Origin: Myxococcales bacterium
GTDB taxonomy: Bacteria > Myxococcota_A > Polyangia > Polyangiales > Polyangiaceae
DNA length: 64,000 bases
NCBI GenBank assembly: GCA_903642325.1
Contig: CAHJWM010000003.1
Location: 62,001-126,000, forward strand
Direction: 5' to 3'
A model generated the notes under the pieces. It was not told the origin of the DNA. It saw only the letters and a list, made by a program, of their open reading frames with translations, and did not search any database. Of this stretch, positions 36,444 to 43,792 are shown piece by piece (position 1 is the first letter of the stretch; every line of letters starts with the position of its first letter). A program made the position numbers and the translations under genes.

Positions 36444-37739
36444 TCACCTCACGAGCGCAGTCGATGCGGCAGAGCTATAATCTCCGGCCCAAGACTTTGC
36501 GCTGACGGTCTTCGCGGTGCTCGTCGCGATGTCATAGCGGATCACCGCGCCGGCGGTGCCCACCCCCAATACATCCGTGCCATCGAACGAGGCGGCATTC
36601 GGGACACCCACGAGCGGGGGGCCAAGCGTGCCCGCCGCGAGATCGAGCTTGTACCAATGGCTTTCGAAGGTCGTAGCGTCGCTCGTGCCGAGGAGCGCGT
36701 TGCTCCCGCCCACGAGGATCAACTTGCCCATGTAATCGTCATTGGTCGGCACAAACACGACCTGGCTCGTCCCGTTTGCGCCGACGACCTCGACACCTCG
36801 ATGTTTCAGCACAGCGCCGTCGTAGCAGCCGTTCGCCAACACGACGAGCGAGCCATCGGCGGCTAGCGATACTGACCCTGGATTGATCAGCGAGAGCTCG
36901 GCGGCCTCGCCGGCCTTGTCGCCGTTGAGGTCGACGACCGCGTCCGTCGTCGCGTCGATGCCAACGATTAAAGCGTTGGTGCTGGCGCAGGGCAAATGAA
37001 ACGAAGCGTCGAAGCTAGTGAAATCGATCCGGCCTAATAAGAAGTAGGCAATTTTTTTGGTCGAGTCATACACGGCACCATCGATATCTGCGCTCCCGTC
37101 ACGGTCGCTCGCGGCGTTGTACTGGCTCAAGTCGATGCGTTTGGCGACCTTACCTGTCTGGAGGTCCAGGACCGTGACCGTGCTCTCGCTGAGCAGCGGC
37201 ACATAGGCCTTGTTCGTCAACGCGACTTTTTCGCCGGTGGCCGTTTCATTCAGATCGAACGTGGTCTCGACCGTGCCGCCGTTTAGCAAGTGGACTTTGC
37301 CCTTGCCGCGTTCGAGCGCAAAGCCGAGCCCACCGCTACTCACGGCTACGGCGTCGCCATCCGCATAGGTTGCGTCGCCATCCACCGCACCGGTGGCCAG
37401 CGCCACGCTTGCGATCTCGGTCGAGCTCGTGAAGTCGGTCCCGGCTATCAGCAGATGGCTGTAGGTGGTCGGCTCGGCCGCGGTCACGAGCACCCCTTGC
37501 GGGTTCAGCGGTGGCGCCGGCAACGCGCCCACGCTGCCGGCTTCTCCGCCCTCTCCCGCGTTGGCCGCTCCCGCGCTGGCCTCTCCCGCGCTGGCCTCTC
37601 CTGCAGAGCCGCTCGCTTCGCCGCCTGCTCCGGCGTCAGCCTTGGCGGCGCTCTGGCTGGCGTCGTCGCTACCGCATGCCGAAAAAACCAGGGCGCCGCC
37701 TGAAAGAAGCCCAACCATCAATAAGTTTCGCTTGTTCAT
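36444..37739 (-). CDS. Beta-propeller lipoprotein under cobalamin riboswitch control
   Basis: 431 aa. Signal peptide with lipobox LVFSAC, then a ~45-residue Ala/Gly/Glu linker (GEASAGEASAG repeats). From ~75 to the end there are repeated four-stranded blade-like units of the YncE/quinoprotein type (STVTVLDLQTGKVAKRIDLSQY, TNALIVGIDATTDAVVDLNGD, WYKLDLAAGTLG). Its 200-base leader carries a full cobalamin riboswitch on the same strand, so expression should fall when B12 is plentiful. That strongly suggests a role in corrinoid capture or uptake. Bacteroides BtuG, a surface beta-propeller lipoprotein that binds B12 and feeds BtuB, is the functional analogy; homology is not claimed. Confidence 0.85.
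   Translation of the reverse strand: MNKRNLLMVGLLSGGALVFSACGSDDASQSAAKADAGAGGEASGSAGEASAGEASAGAANAGEGGEAGSVGALPAPPLNPQGVLVTAAEPTTYSHLLIAGTDFTSSTEIASVALATGAVDGDATYADGDAVAVSSGGLGFALERGKGKVHLLNGGTVETTFDLNETATGEKVALTNKAYVPLLSESTVTVLDLQTGKVAKRIDLSQYNAASDRDGSADIDGAVYDSTKKIAYFLLGRIDFTSFDASFHLPCASTNALIVGIDATTDAVVDLNGDKAGEAAELSLINPGSVSLAADGSLVVLANGCYDGAVLKHRGVEVVGANGTSQVVFVPTNDDYMGKLILVGGSNALLGTSDATTFESHWYKLDLAAGTLGPPLVGVPNAASFDGTDVLGVGTAGAVIRYDIATSTAKTVSAKSWAGDYSSAASTALVR
37561..37605. repeat. Three 15-base tandem repeats encoding the lipoprotein linker
   Basis: Three near-identical copies of CTGGCCTCTCCCGCG (plus strand) encode, on the minus strand, the five-residue unit AGEAS in the linker between lipobox and propeller. 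Copy-number change would alter linker length without frameshift. Confidence 0.7.
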
Positions 37740-37790
37740 TTCGTGTCACTGCTCCGCGGTTGCGGGCCTCCCGCCCGGTCAACCGAATGC

Positions 37791-37806
37791 CGTCTCATGT
37801 GAGACG
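37791..37806. promoter_or_regulatory. 16-base palindrome between riboswitch and lipoprotein gene
   Basis: CGTCTCATGTGAGACG has seven-base arms around a two-base centre. It lies in the transcribed leader, 52 bases before the ATG and 135 bases after the riboswitch. Could be part of the expression platform or a separate operator; sequence alone does not decide. Confidence 0.35.
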
Positions 37807-37939
37807 TCGTGTGAGCAACCCGTGAGGCGTGGAAAGAAACGGCGCCAGGCGCAAGCTGCACCCAATGTCGCCTCGCTTCCGCGCCCCGCGGAGTCGCAAG
37901 TCGAACCGGGCTGCCCCGAATGGGAAGCACCGGCGCGAG

Positions 37940-38108
37940 CACGGTAGGTCTCCTGGCTGCCGGATCATTCGCCGCTCGGCCCTTCCCAGGCTCTTCGCCC
38001 AGTGGATTTGCCGAACTTTGTCCCCGGTTACAGTGGCGGGGGCCGCGCCGGTTTTACACCGGCTTCCCTGTATGCAGCCGTCCTGCCGAGCTCGGCAAGA
38101 TGGCTGCG
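37940..38108 (-). promoter_or_regulatory. Cobalamin (AdoCbl-type) riboswitch
   Basis: Read on the minus strand, the element contains the conserved core in order: a GCAGCC...GGCTGC hairpin, AGGGAAGCCGGTGTAAAAC, GCCCCCGCCACTGT, TCCACTG, TGGGAAGG, and the closing B12 box CAGCCAGGAGACCTACC (37942-37958). All hallmark blocks of the B12 element are present with normal spacing. The only downstream gene on that strand is the beta-propeller lipoprotein at 37739. The expression platform is not obvious; a CGGGC-GGGAG-GCCCG hairpin (37763-37777) lies near the start codon. Confidence 0.95.
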
Positions 38109-38268
38109 TGACCGCGTTCGCGGGCCCGGTTGAAGACCGAGCCGAACCGCCGATTAGCATAGCGAGGCCCCAACCGTCTAGCCGGTCCCGCCCCGGCCCC
38201 AGAACGAGCCGATTGCAGTGTACTGCTAAATCGAGGACGCTAGCCGCTTCGCGCAAGCACCGCTCTGC

Positions 38269-39963
38269 ATGGCTGCCCCCACTAAAAATGTCCCCCCGCT
38301 AGGGCACGGAACCGTCGTCAACGATCGGTACGAGATCCGCCAGAGTCTGGGCAAAGGCGGCATGGGTGAGGTCTTCCTCGCCTATGATCGTAGTACGCAG
38401 CAGCCGGGGGCATTGAAGGTCGTCCGCGAAGAATCGCGGATGCCCGGTGACGACGAGGCGCTGCGCCAGGAGCTACTGCTGGCCCGTTCGGTCAGTCACC
38501 CGAACGTCTGTCGCGTGCACGACCTGGCGCCGAGCCCATGGGGGCCGATCCTGGTGATGGAGCACATTGCCGGGCAGACACTGCACACGCACATTCGTCG
38601 GCGCAAAGCCCAAGGCGGCTACACCGCCGACGAGTTTCGAAAGATCGCGAGTGAGGTGGCCGCCGGCCTTGCGGCAATTCACGCGCAAGGTCTCGTGCAC
38701 GGGGACCTGAAGCCGGGCAACGTGATGGTCACGGGTGACCGCGCCATCATTTTGGATTTTGGTTTTGCTCAGGAGCGCGCGCGCCTCAGTGCGCGCCGGC
38801 CCGGCGCGCCGCCTGATGGCGGCACGCCGAATTACATGGCGCCTGAACGCCTGCGCTCGGGTGGTGCCAGCCCGGAGGACGACATGTACGCCCTCGGCTT
38901 GACGCTTTGGGAGATGTGGACCTGCCGCGTGCCCGAGCCCGGATATCGCCCGCGCGCCAAGCCGATGCGTTCACAGATCATGTTCGACGTGCCGTCGGGT
39001 TTGAGCGTGGATGAAGTGAAGCAGATCTTCCGTTGCTTGGCCGATGACGCGGCGCTCCGTCCGACCGCGCGTCACCTGCGCTTTTTCAATCCCAGCTCGC
39101 TCACCACGAGCCAGGTGCAGATCCCCCGGGAACGTATCGCGCCGGGCGCGCCGCCGGGCCGCTCGGCCAGTGAGTCCTTCGTACCGTCGTCTCAGGCGCT
39201 ACTCGTGACTTACTGCACGAATGCACCGGAAGCGGCCGGAACGCTGTTCGTCCTGGATAAGCCGGCGATCACCATCGGCCGGCGTAGTGGGCAAGACATC
39301 GTGATGCCGGAGGCGACCGTCTCCGGCTCGCATGCGGTCGTGCGCTGGAACGCGGGCTCTTGGACGATCGAAGACACTGGCAGTACCAACGGCACGTACG
39401 CGGAATACATCTACGAGCGCAAAAAGACGATTGCATTGCTGCACGGCGCCGAAGTTCAATTGGGCGAGTCGCGCGTGAAGCTCGTGAGCTTTCAGGAGCA
39501 CTCCCCGCCGCACGAACGTGCGCGCGCTTACTTGGCTCGGAGGGACGGCCTCACCGGCTTGCTGCAGCGCGATCACTTGGTGAAGGCGCTCGATGAAGAT
39601 CGCCAATTCGCGGAGTGGGCTGGAGTGCCCTTGTCCGTCGCGCGCTATCACATTCGTGGGCCCAACCGCCAGGTAAGCGAGCGGCCCACGATCTTGGAAA
39701 TGCTCGCCTTGCGACGTGCCGCTCAGCGGGTGGTCGAGCTGACCGAGATGCTGCTGCTCAGCATCGTGCCCATCACGGGTGGGCGCATCGGTCCGCTCAA
39801 ATTCGCGCTCGTGATGGCCGGGCCCAACCCGGACGAAGCGCGCAACGTCGTCGAGCAGGTCGTCTCCCAGGTGCAAAGCTCGATGCCAGAAGCCCTGGAC
39901 CTTGCTGCAACCTTGGTCAAGGTAGAGCCCGGACATCAAGTCCAAGCTCTGCTCGACGACTGA
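38269..39963 (+). CDS. Ser/Thr kinase - FHA - degenerate GGDEF protein
   Basis: 564 aa. Kinase domain ~18-265: GKGGMGEV loop, ALKVV Lys, catalytic loop LVHGDLKPGN (HGD 144-146 instead of HRD), DFGFAQ, MAPERL. An FHA phosphothreonine-binding domain follows (~330-405: ITIGRRSGQDIVMP, SGSHAVV, DTGSTNGTY). The C-terminal ~145 residues follow the GGDEF fold (RDGLTGLLQRDHLVKAL as the usual opening), but the active-site signature is replaced by GRIGPLKFALVM, so no diguanylate cyclase activity is expected. No transmembrane helix. The next gene probably encodes a membrane partner. Confidence 0.9.
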   Translation: MAAPTKNVPPLGHGTVVNDRYEIRQSLGKGGMGEVFLAYDRSTQQPGALKVVREESRMPGDDEALRQELLLARSVSHPNVCRVHDLAPSPWGPILVMEHIAGQTLHTHIRRRKAQGGYTADEFRKIASEVAAGLAAIHAQGLVHGDLKPGNVMVTGDRAIILDFGFAQERARLSARRPGAPPDGGTPNYMAPERLRSGGASPEDDMYALGLTLWEMWTCRVPEPGYRPRAKPMRSQIMFDVPSGLSVDEVKQIFRCLADDAALRPTARHLRFFNPSSLTTSQVQIPRERIAPGAPPGRSASESFVPSSQALLVTYCTNAPEAAGTLFVLDKPAITIGRRSGQDIVMPEATVSGSHAVVRWNAGSWTIEDTGSTNGTYAEYIYERKKTIALLHGAEVQLGESRVKLVSFQEHSPPHERARAYLARRDGLTGLLQRDHLVKALDEDRQFAEWAGVPLSVARYHIRGPNRQVSERPTILEMLALRRAAQRVVELTEMLLLSIVPITGGRIGPLKFALVMAGPNPDEARNVVEQVVSQVQSSMPEALDLAATLVKVEPGHQVQALLDD

Positions 39964-39983
39964 GCGTTTCTGGCCGAGCCGGC

Positions 39984-40718
39984 ATGGCAGGACCCCCTTC
40001 GCGCTCGTCCTTTCCGGCACCAAATTCGGGAGATCCGTCCTCGCGCCGCTTGGGGGTCGGCCCGGGTGGCGGTCGCGATCGTCCGCTCCGCGCGCAAATC
40101 GTCGTCGCGCTCGTCGCGGTCAGCGTCCTGATCGCCGTGCCGCTGTATCTGTTACGCCGGCCCAGCGGGAAATCCGCGGCGCCGGTCGGGGGCAGCGCCG
40201 CGCTCGATGCGGGTAAGGCGCCGCTCTCGGCGGGCGACGCGGGGGCGTCGGTGACGCCACTCGACGCGGGCAAGCCGGCCGAGCGCCTGCGCGTTGCGGC
40301 CGTGCAGCACGTTCGATGTGGCGCCTCGGCGAACGGCGGCCATGAAGGCAACGTATGCGACAGCGTACCCTTCTTCGAAGATACCCTGGCCAAAGCCGTG
40401 CGAGAGAACCCGGATTGTTCACCGAAAGCGAATGAAACGGGAACGGTCAATTACGTGCTTACCGTCGACTTTCAAAGGAAGGCCCTGCACTTGTTCGCCG
40501 GCGCCAGCGGGCAATGGCGTGGCAAACAAGCTCGTCGTGCCATCGCTTGCATCAAGCGCGTTTTTCCGGCGCCGGACTGGGCCACGATTCAGCATCAGTA
40601 TCGGTTTTATACGATCGCGGTTTTAGCGACGTACGTGCCGGCGAGCGCGCCGCCTGGTGCTTCGATGGGTGGCGTCGTGGCGCCGCACAATCCGCTTGCC
40701 ACACCCAACTTCGAGTGA
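39984..40718 (+). CDS. Single-pass membrane protein downstream of the FHA kinase
   Basis: About 244 aa. Start at ATG 39984, 21 bases after the kinase stop; the frame is open far upstream but overlaps the kinase. N-terminal ~35 basic/Pro-rich cytosolic residues, one transmembrane helix (QIVVALVAVSVLIAVPLYLL), a Gly/Ala/Asp linker, and a ~130-residue domain with conserved-looking Cys residues (VRCGASANGGHEGNVCDSV, NPDCSPKA, ACIKRVFP). Possible kinase substrate or partner by position. Family not recognised. Confidence 0.75.
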   Translation: MAGPPSRSSFPAPNSGDPSSRRLGVGPGGGRDRPLRAQIVVALVAVSVLIAVPLYLLRRPSGKSAAPVGGSAALDAGKAPLSAGDAGASVTPLDAGKPAERLRVAAVQHVRCGASANGGHEGNVCDSVPFFEDTLAKAVRENPDCSPKANETGTVNYVLTVDFQRKALHLFAGASGQWRGKQARRAIACIKRVFPAPDWATIQHQYRFYTIAVLATYVPASAPPGASMGGVVAPHNPLATPNFE

Positions 40719-40796
40719 CGGGCGGCCGCTCTACACCGGGAACAGCGGCGAAGCTCGAGCTGCGCTGGCTTACCAGTGTGCCGTTTACCAACCGAA

Positions 40797-41378
40797 TCAA
40801 TCCAGGTTGAGCTCCCCGCTGAAGTGGACGCTAGACACGGCGGCGCTCAAGACGCGGCGGCGGTCGGGGGACGGGGTCTGGGCGCGGAGGGTGGCCAGGC
40901 GGTCGACGAAGTCGGCGACTTTGCTGTTCGTCAGCAGGCGTTCGAGCTCTTCACGCAGACGGCGGCCGAACGCGGGAGCTTGGCCCGACGTACTGATGGC
41001 GATCGTGAGCAAGCCCGCGCGCGCTTGAGCCATGTGCGCGTAACCGTTGTGCTCGGGTTGGTCGATCGCGCAGAAGAAGACACGGTGGGTTTCGGCGAGC
41101 GCCGCAATCCGGGTGGCGAGCGTACGATTTTCATCGACCAGCACCGCGAGCCACTTGCCGTCCAGATCGGAGTCGACGAAGTCGCGCTCGTGGAGCTCGA
41201 TCTGACCCGACTGGGCGAGCGCTCGAATCTCTTCGTTCGGCGCGCGCGATACCACCACGGGCCGCGCGCCCGCGTCCAGCAAGCCGCGCGTGCGCAGCGT
41301 AAGCTCCGCGCTCGAGCCGACGACCAAGCAGGCGCGACCCACGAGCCGCAAGGCAATCGGAAAAACAGGATGGATCAT
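40797..41378 (-). CDS. Siroheme synthase N-terminal-like (precorrin-2 dehydrogenase) protein
   Basis: 193 aa. Matches the CysG N-terminal/Met8 layout: FPIALRLVGRACLVVG at the start, FFCAIDQP with the catalytic-type Asp, and LLTIAISTSGQAPAFGRRLREELE. The dehydrogenase makes sirohydrochlorin from precorrin-2 with NAD. The nucleotide-binding turn reads VVGSSAEL where family members usually have GGG-x-VA, so activity is uncertain. The ATG overlaps the preceding stop by four bases and has GAGGAG just upstream. Last gene of the malQ-to-cysG-like minus-strand run. Confidence 0.85.
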   Translation of the reverse strand: MIHPVFPIALRLVGRACLVVGSSAELTLRTRGLLDAGARPVVVSRAPNEEIRALAQSGQIELHERDFVDSDLDGKWLAVLVDENRTLATRIAALAETHRVFFCAIDQPEHNGYAHMAQARAGLLTIAISTSGQAPAFGRRLREELERLLTNSKVADFVDRLATLRAQTPSPDRRRVLSAAVSSVHFSGELNLD

Positions 41379-42091
41379 TGGCTCCTCGAATGAATGATGG
41401 TCGGTACGAGCACCCGCGTCGTGAACTTTTGCTGGCGCTCTGCGTCGCCGATGCGCTGCAGAAACAAGCCAGTAAACGTGCTAAATAGAGCGTCCCCGGG
41501 CGCGGCCGTGCCGGTTGCGCTCGGGCGCATGACCCAGCGCTTGATCTTTTGTAAGAGCTCCGCGCTCACCGGGTTGACTTGGATCTTACCGGCCGCGACT
41601 AGGGTCACGCCGGCCGGGATTTGAAGCGCGTCGCCGGCGAGCAAATGGCGCACCTCCGTGCAGCGCCGGATCACGCCTTCGGTGGTCGTGGTCCAGCTTT
41701 GGCGCGACGAGCCCGGTCGGATCACCTCGACGAGGTAGGCTTCTTCCCAAACATGCCAGGTCACTTTGCAGGTCTGAGCTGTGGTCGACAGCGGGCGGGT
41801 ACTGCCGGCATGCGACACGGTGGCCGTGAGGACGATGGTCGTTGGCAAGCCGCGACTCAGCTTGCTTTGTAAGGTTGCATCGATCAAGTCGCGAAACGAG
41901 AGGTCGAGGTACAAGAGCCCAGCGTCGGCGTCCCAATCGAAGTGCGCGTCCCGCGTCACGACCTCGCTCGACGACTCTTCAGCATCGGCGCGGCCGGCGC
42001 ACAGCAGACACGCCATGGCCAACGCCAAGCTCACGAGGGCGGTGAGCCAAAAGCGCCAACTTGATTTAGGGTTTGACCCCCTATTGACCAC
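41375..42091 (-). CDS. DUF4390-like exported protein
   Basis: About 238 aa from GTG 42091; the frame also opens at 42145, inside the upstream gene. Hydrophobic signal segment (WLTALVSLALAMACLLCAGRADA) followed by a beta-rich domain (LYLDLSFRDLIDATLQSKLSRGLPTTIVLTATVSH, WHVWEEAYLVEV) resembling DUF4390, a small periplasmic domain of unknown function. Short overlaps link it to the Omp85-like gene upstream and the CysG-like gene downstream. DUF4390 membership is a judgement from pattern. Confidence 0.7.
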   Translation of the reverse strand: MVNRGSNPKSSWRFWLTALVSLALAMACLLCAGRADAEESSSEVVTRDAHFDWDADAGLLYLDLSFRDLIDATLQSKLSRGLPTTIVLTATVSHAGSTRPLSTTAQTCKVTWHVWEEAYLVEVIRPGSSRQSWTTTTEGVIRRCTEVRHLLAGDALQIPAGVTLVAAGKIQVNPVSAELLQKIKRWVMRPSATGTAAPGDALFSTFTGLFLQRIGDAERQQKFTTRVLVPTIIHSRSQ

Positions 42092-43781
42092 CGGCGGGCC
42101 CCTTGCCGCGGACCGGGATGAAGCCGAGCACGTTGGAGAACGCAAATACGAACCCGCCCGCGCTCGTGTCCATGCGAAAGCCGACGTTTCCCGTCAGATC
42201 TACCGGCACACGCGACCACCCGGAGTAGCCGACGGGAGGGCTCGTGATGTCGCGGGAGCCCGCAACGCCATAAATGCCAGCGCTTGCAAACAGGTCGATG
42301 CCGTAAATCGAGCGATGACCACGGAACAAGGGAATGCGGTACTCGGTCGCGAGCTTGAACGCGTACTTGCCGTAACGGACCTCGACGATGTCCGTGTTAA
42401 GAAAGTTCGGCGCGGGTCGACGGTCGAAGTTCACGCCGAGCACGCGTGAGGGCAAAAAATCGCTGAAATCCCCCACGTAGTATTGTTCGAAGAACGGCGC
42501 GTCGCCCGAGATAGCGCCGGCGAACAGCTCCAGCCGAAGCACGTGATCGTGCCAGGGCAGGTGCCACCAGTGGGAGGCTTCCACCTCGATCCGCTGGTAT
42601 TCGTAGTCGGACGCAACCGGAAGCAGGCCGACCTCCGCCGTGACGGCAGCGTGCCAGCCACGCGTTGGCAGGAAGGGATGGTCGCGCGTGTCGTGATCCA
42701 ACGTTGCGCGAAGTGTGGACAACACGCTGTGTCCGCGGACGACGTCGAAGTCGATCGGCTCGGTGCGGAAGCCGCGCATGTGGGACGCCTCCAGCGGGTA
42801 ACTTGCATCGATCGACTCGAGCCGATAATTGAGCCAAAATTGCGTAGCTATAGACAGATCTCGACCGACCCCTACCGAACCGCCGAAGCGCTTGTAGCTG
42901 ACCAATGCCGACTCGGAGCTGCTGTTGCCGCTCGGGTCGTCCTTCAACACCGCCGCGTTGCCGAAAAAGTCGCGCGCGTCGTTGTAGAGTAGGGTGCCGC
43001 TCGTCATCCACGAGCTACCCAAGAACGTGGGGTCCAAAAAGCGGACCCGCAACGCGAGCTGGTCCTGCGCCACCGCCATGGCCGAACCGAGCGTGATGCC
43101 GGTTCCGAGTAGGTTGGTCTCGGCGACGTCTACACCCGCGTAGGCCGTGAGGGGGCGGCGGTTGCCTTGGGTGTCGGCGTCGGCGGAGATGCCCATACGC
43201 ACGTCATTGAGCACGATCGTTGGCCGTTCGACGACATCGATGACCAGCACCACCCAGCCGCGTGACGAGCCCTTACGCAGCGAAAATTGTACGTCGCGGA
43301 AGAAGCCTGTGCCGAGCAAGCGATAACGCGATAGCTCGACCTCTGGATCGTCGACGTCGAACACGTCGCCCTGCTTGAACGGCACGTAGCGCAGCACCAC
43401 GTGCGCGCGCGTGCGGGTGTTGCCGCGCACCTCCACGCCTTCCAAGGTGTAACGCACGGCGAGCGGTGTCGGTCCGGCGCGCGTCTCGAGCTCCGGCCCC
43501 AGGCAAGGACAGTCGCGCCCGCTCGCAGCAGAAGACCCCGGCGCCGGCGCGAGCGGCTCTGGCGCGAGCGGCTCTGGCGCCGGACTCGCGTCCCCGGTAG
43601 CCACGGCCGGCGCGGCGCCGCTATCCGGACCTGGGCTCGCTGGTACCGACTCGGCGAACGCGCTCTGGGCGGCGAGCAGCAATGTCAACGCGGCCGAGGC
43701 AAGTTCGAAGCCGCGCCCCACCGGCGATGAGACGAGCGCACGCCGGTTTCTGCTCGACGCTGAACCCCGGGGACGCTGCAT
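42081..43781 (-). CDS. Omp85/BamA-family outer-membrane protein with one POTRA-like domain
   Basis: About 566 aa. Start chosen at ATG 43781, 11 bases after malQ, giving a basic n-region and hydrophobic core (LASAALTLLLAAQSAFAE); the frame also opens at 43841. A Pro/Ala linker is followed by a POTRA-like domain (~105-190: LEGVEVRGNTRTRAHVVLRYVPFKQGDVFDVDDPEVELSRYRLLGTGFFRDVQFSL) and a beta-barrel (~200-566) with alternating aromatic strands. Omp85 proteins insert or export outer-membrane proteins; with a single POTRA it is nearer TamA-like or accessory Omp85 proteins than BamA. Cargo unknown. Confidence 0.87.
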   Translation of the reverse strand: MQRPRGSASSRNRRALVSSPVGRGFELASAALTLLLAAQSAFAESVPASPGPDSGAAPAVATGDASPAPEPLAPEPLAPAPGSSAASGRDCPCLGPELETRAGPTPLAVRYTLEGVEVRGNTRTRAHVVLRYVPFKQGDVFDVDDPEVELSRYRLLGTGFFRDVQFSLRKGSSRGWVVLVIDVVERPTIVLNDVRMGISADADTQGNRRPLTAYAGVDVAETNLLGTGITLGSAMAVAQDQLALRVRFLDPTFLGSSWMTSGTLLYNDARDFFGNAAVLKDDPSGNSSSESALVSYKRFGGSVGVGRDLSIATQFWLNYRLESIDASYPLEASHMRGFRTEPIDFDVVRGHSVLSTLRATLDHDTRDHPFLPTRGWHAAVTAEVGLLPVASDYEYQRIEVEASHWWHLPWHDHVLRLELFAGAISGDAPFFEQYYVGDFSDFLPSRVLGVNFDRRPAPNFLNTDIVEVRYGKYAFKLATEYRIPLFRGHRSIYGIDLFASAGIYGVAGSRDITSPPVGYSGWSRVPVDLTGNVGFRMDTSAGGFVFAFSNVLGFIPVRGKGPAGGQ

Positions 43782-43792
43782 GCCGGGTACGC

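Noticed and set aside
37940-38108. Riboswitch regulating the plus-strand FHA kinase gene
   Set aside because: The aptamer core reads only on the minus strand, away from the kinase.
39615-39983. Upstream extension of the membrane protein after the FHA kinase
   Set aside because: Lies entirely inside the kinase gene in another frame; ATG 39984 directly precedes a sensible N-terminus and transmembrane helix.
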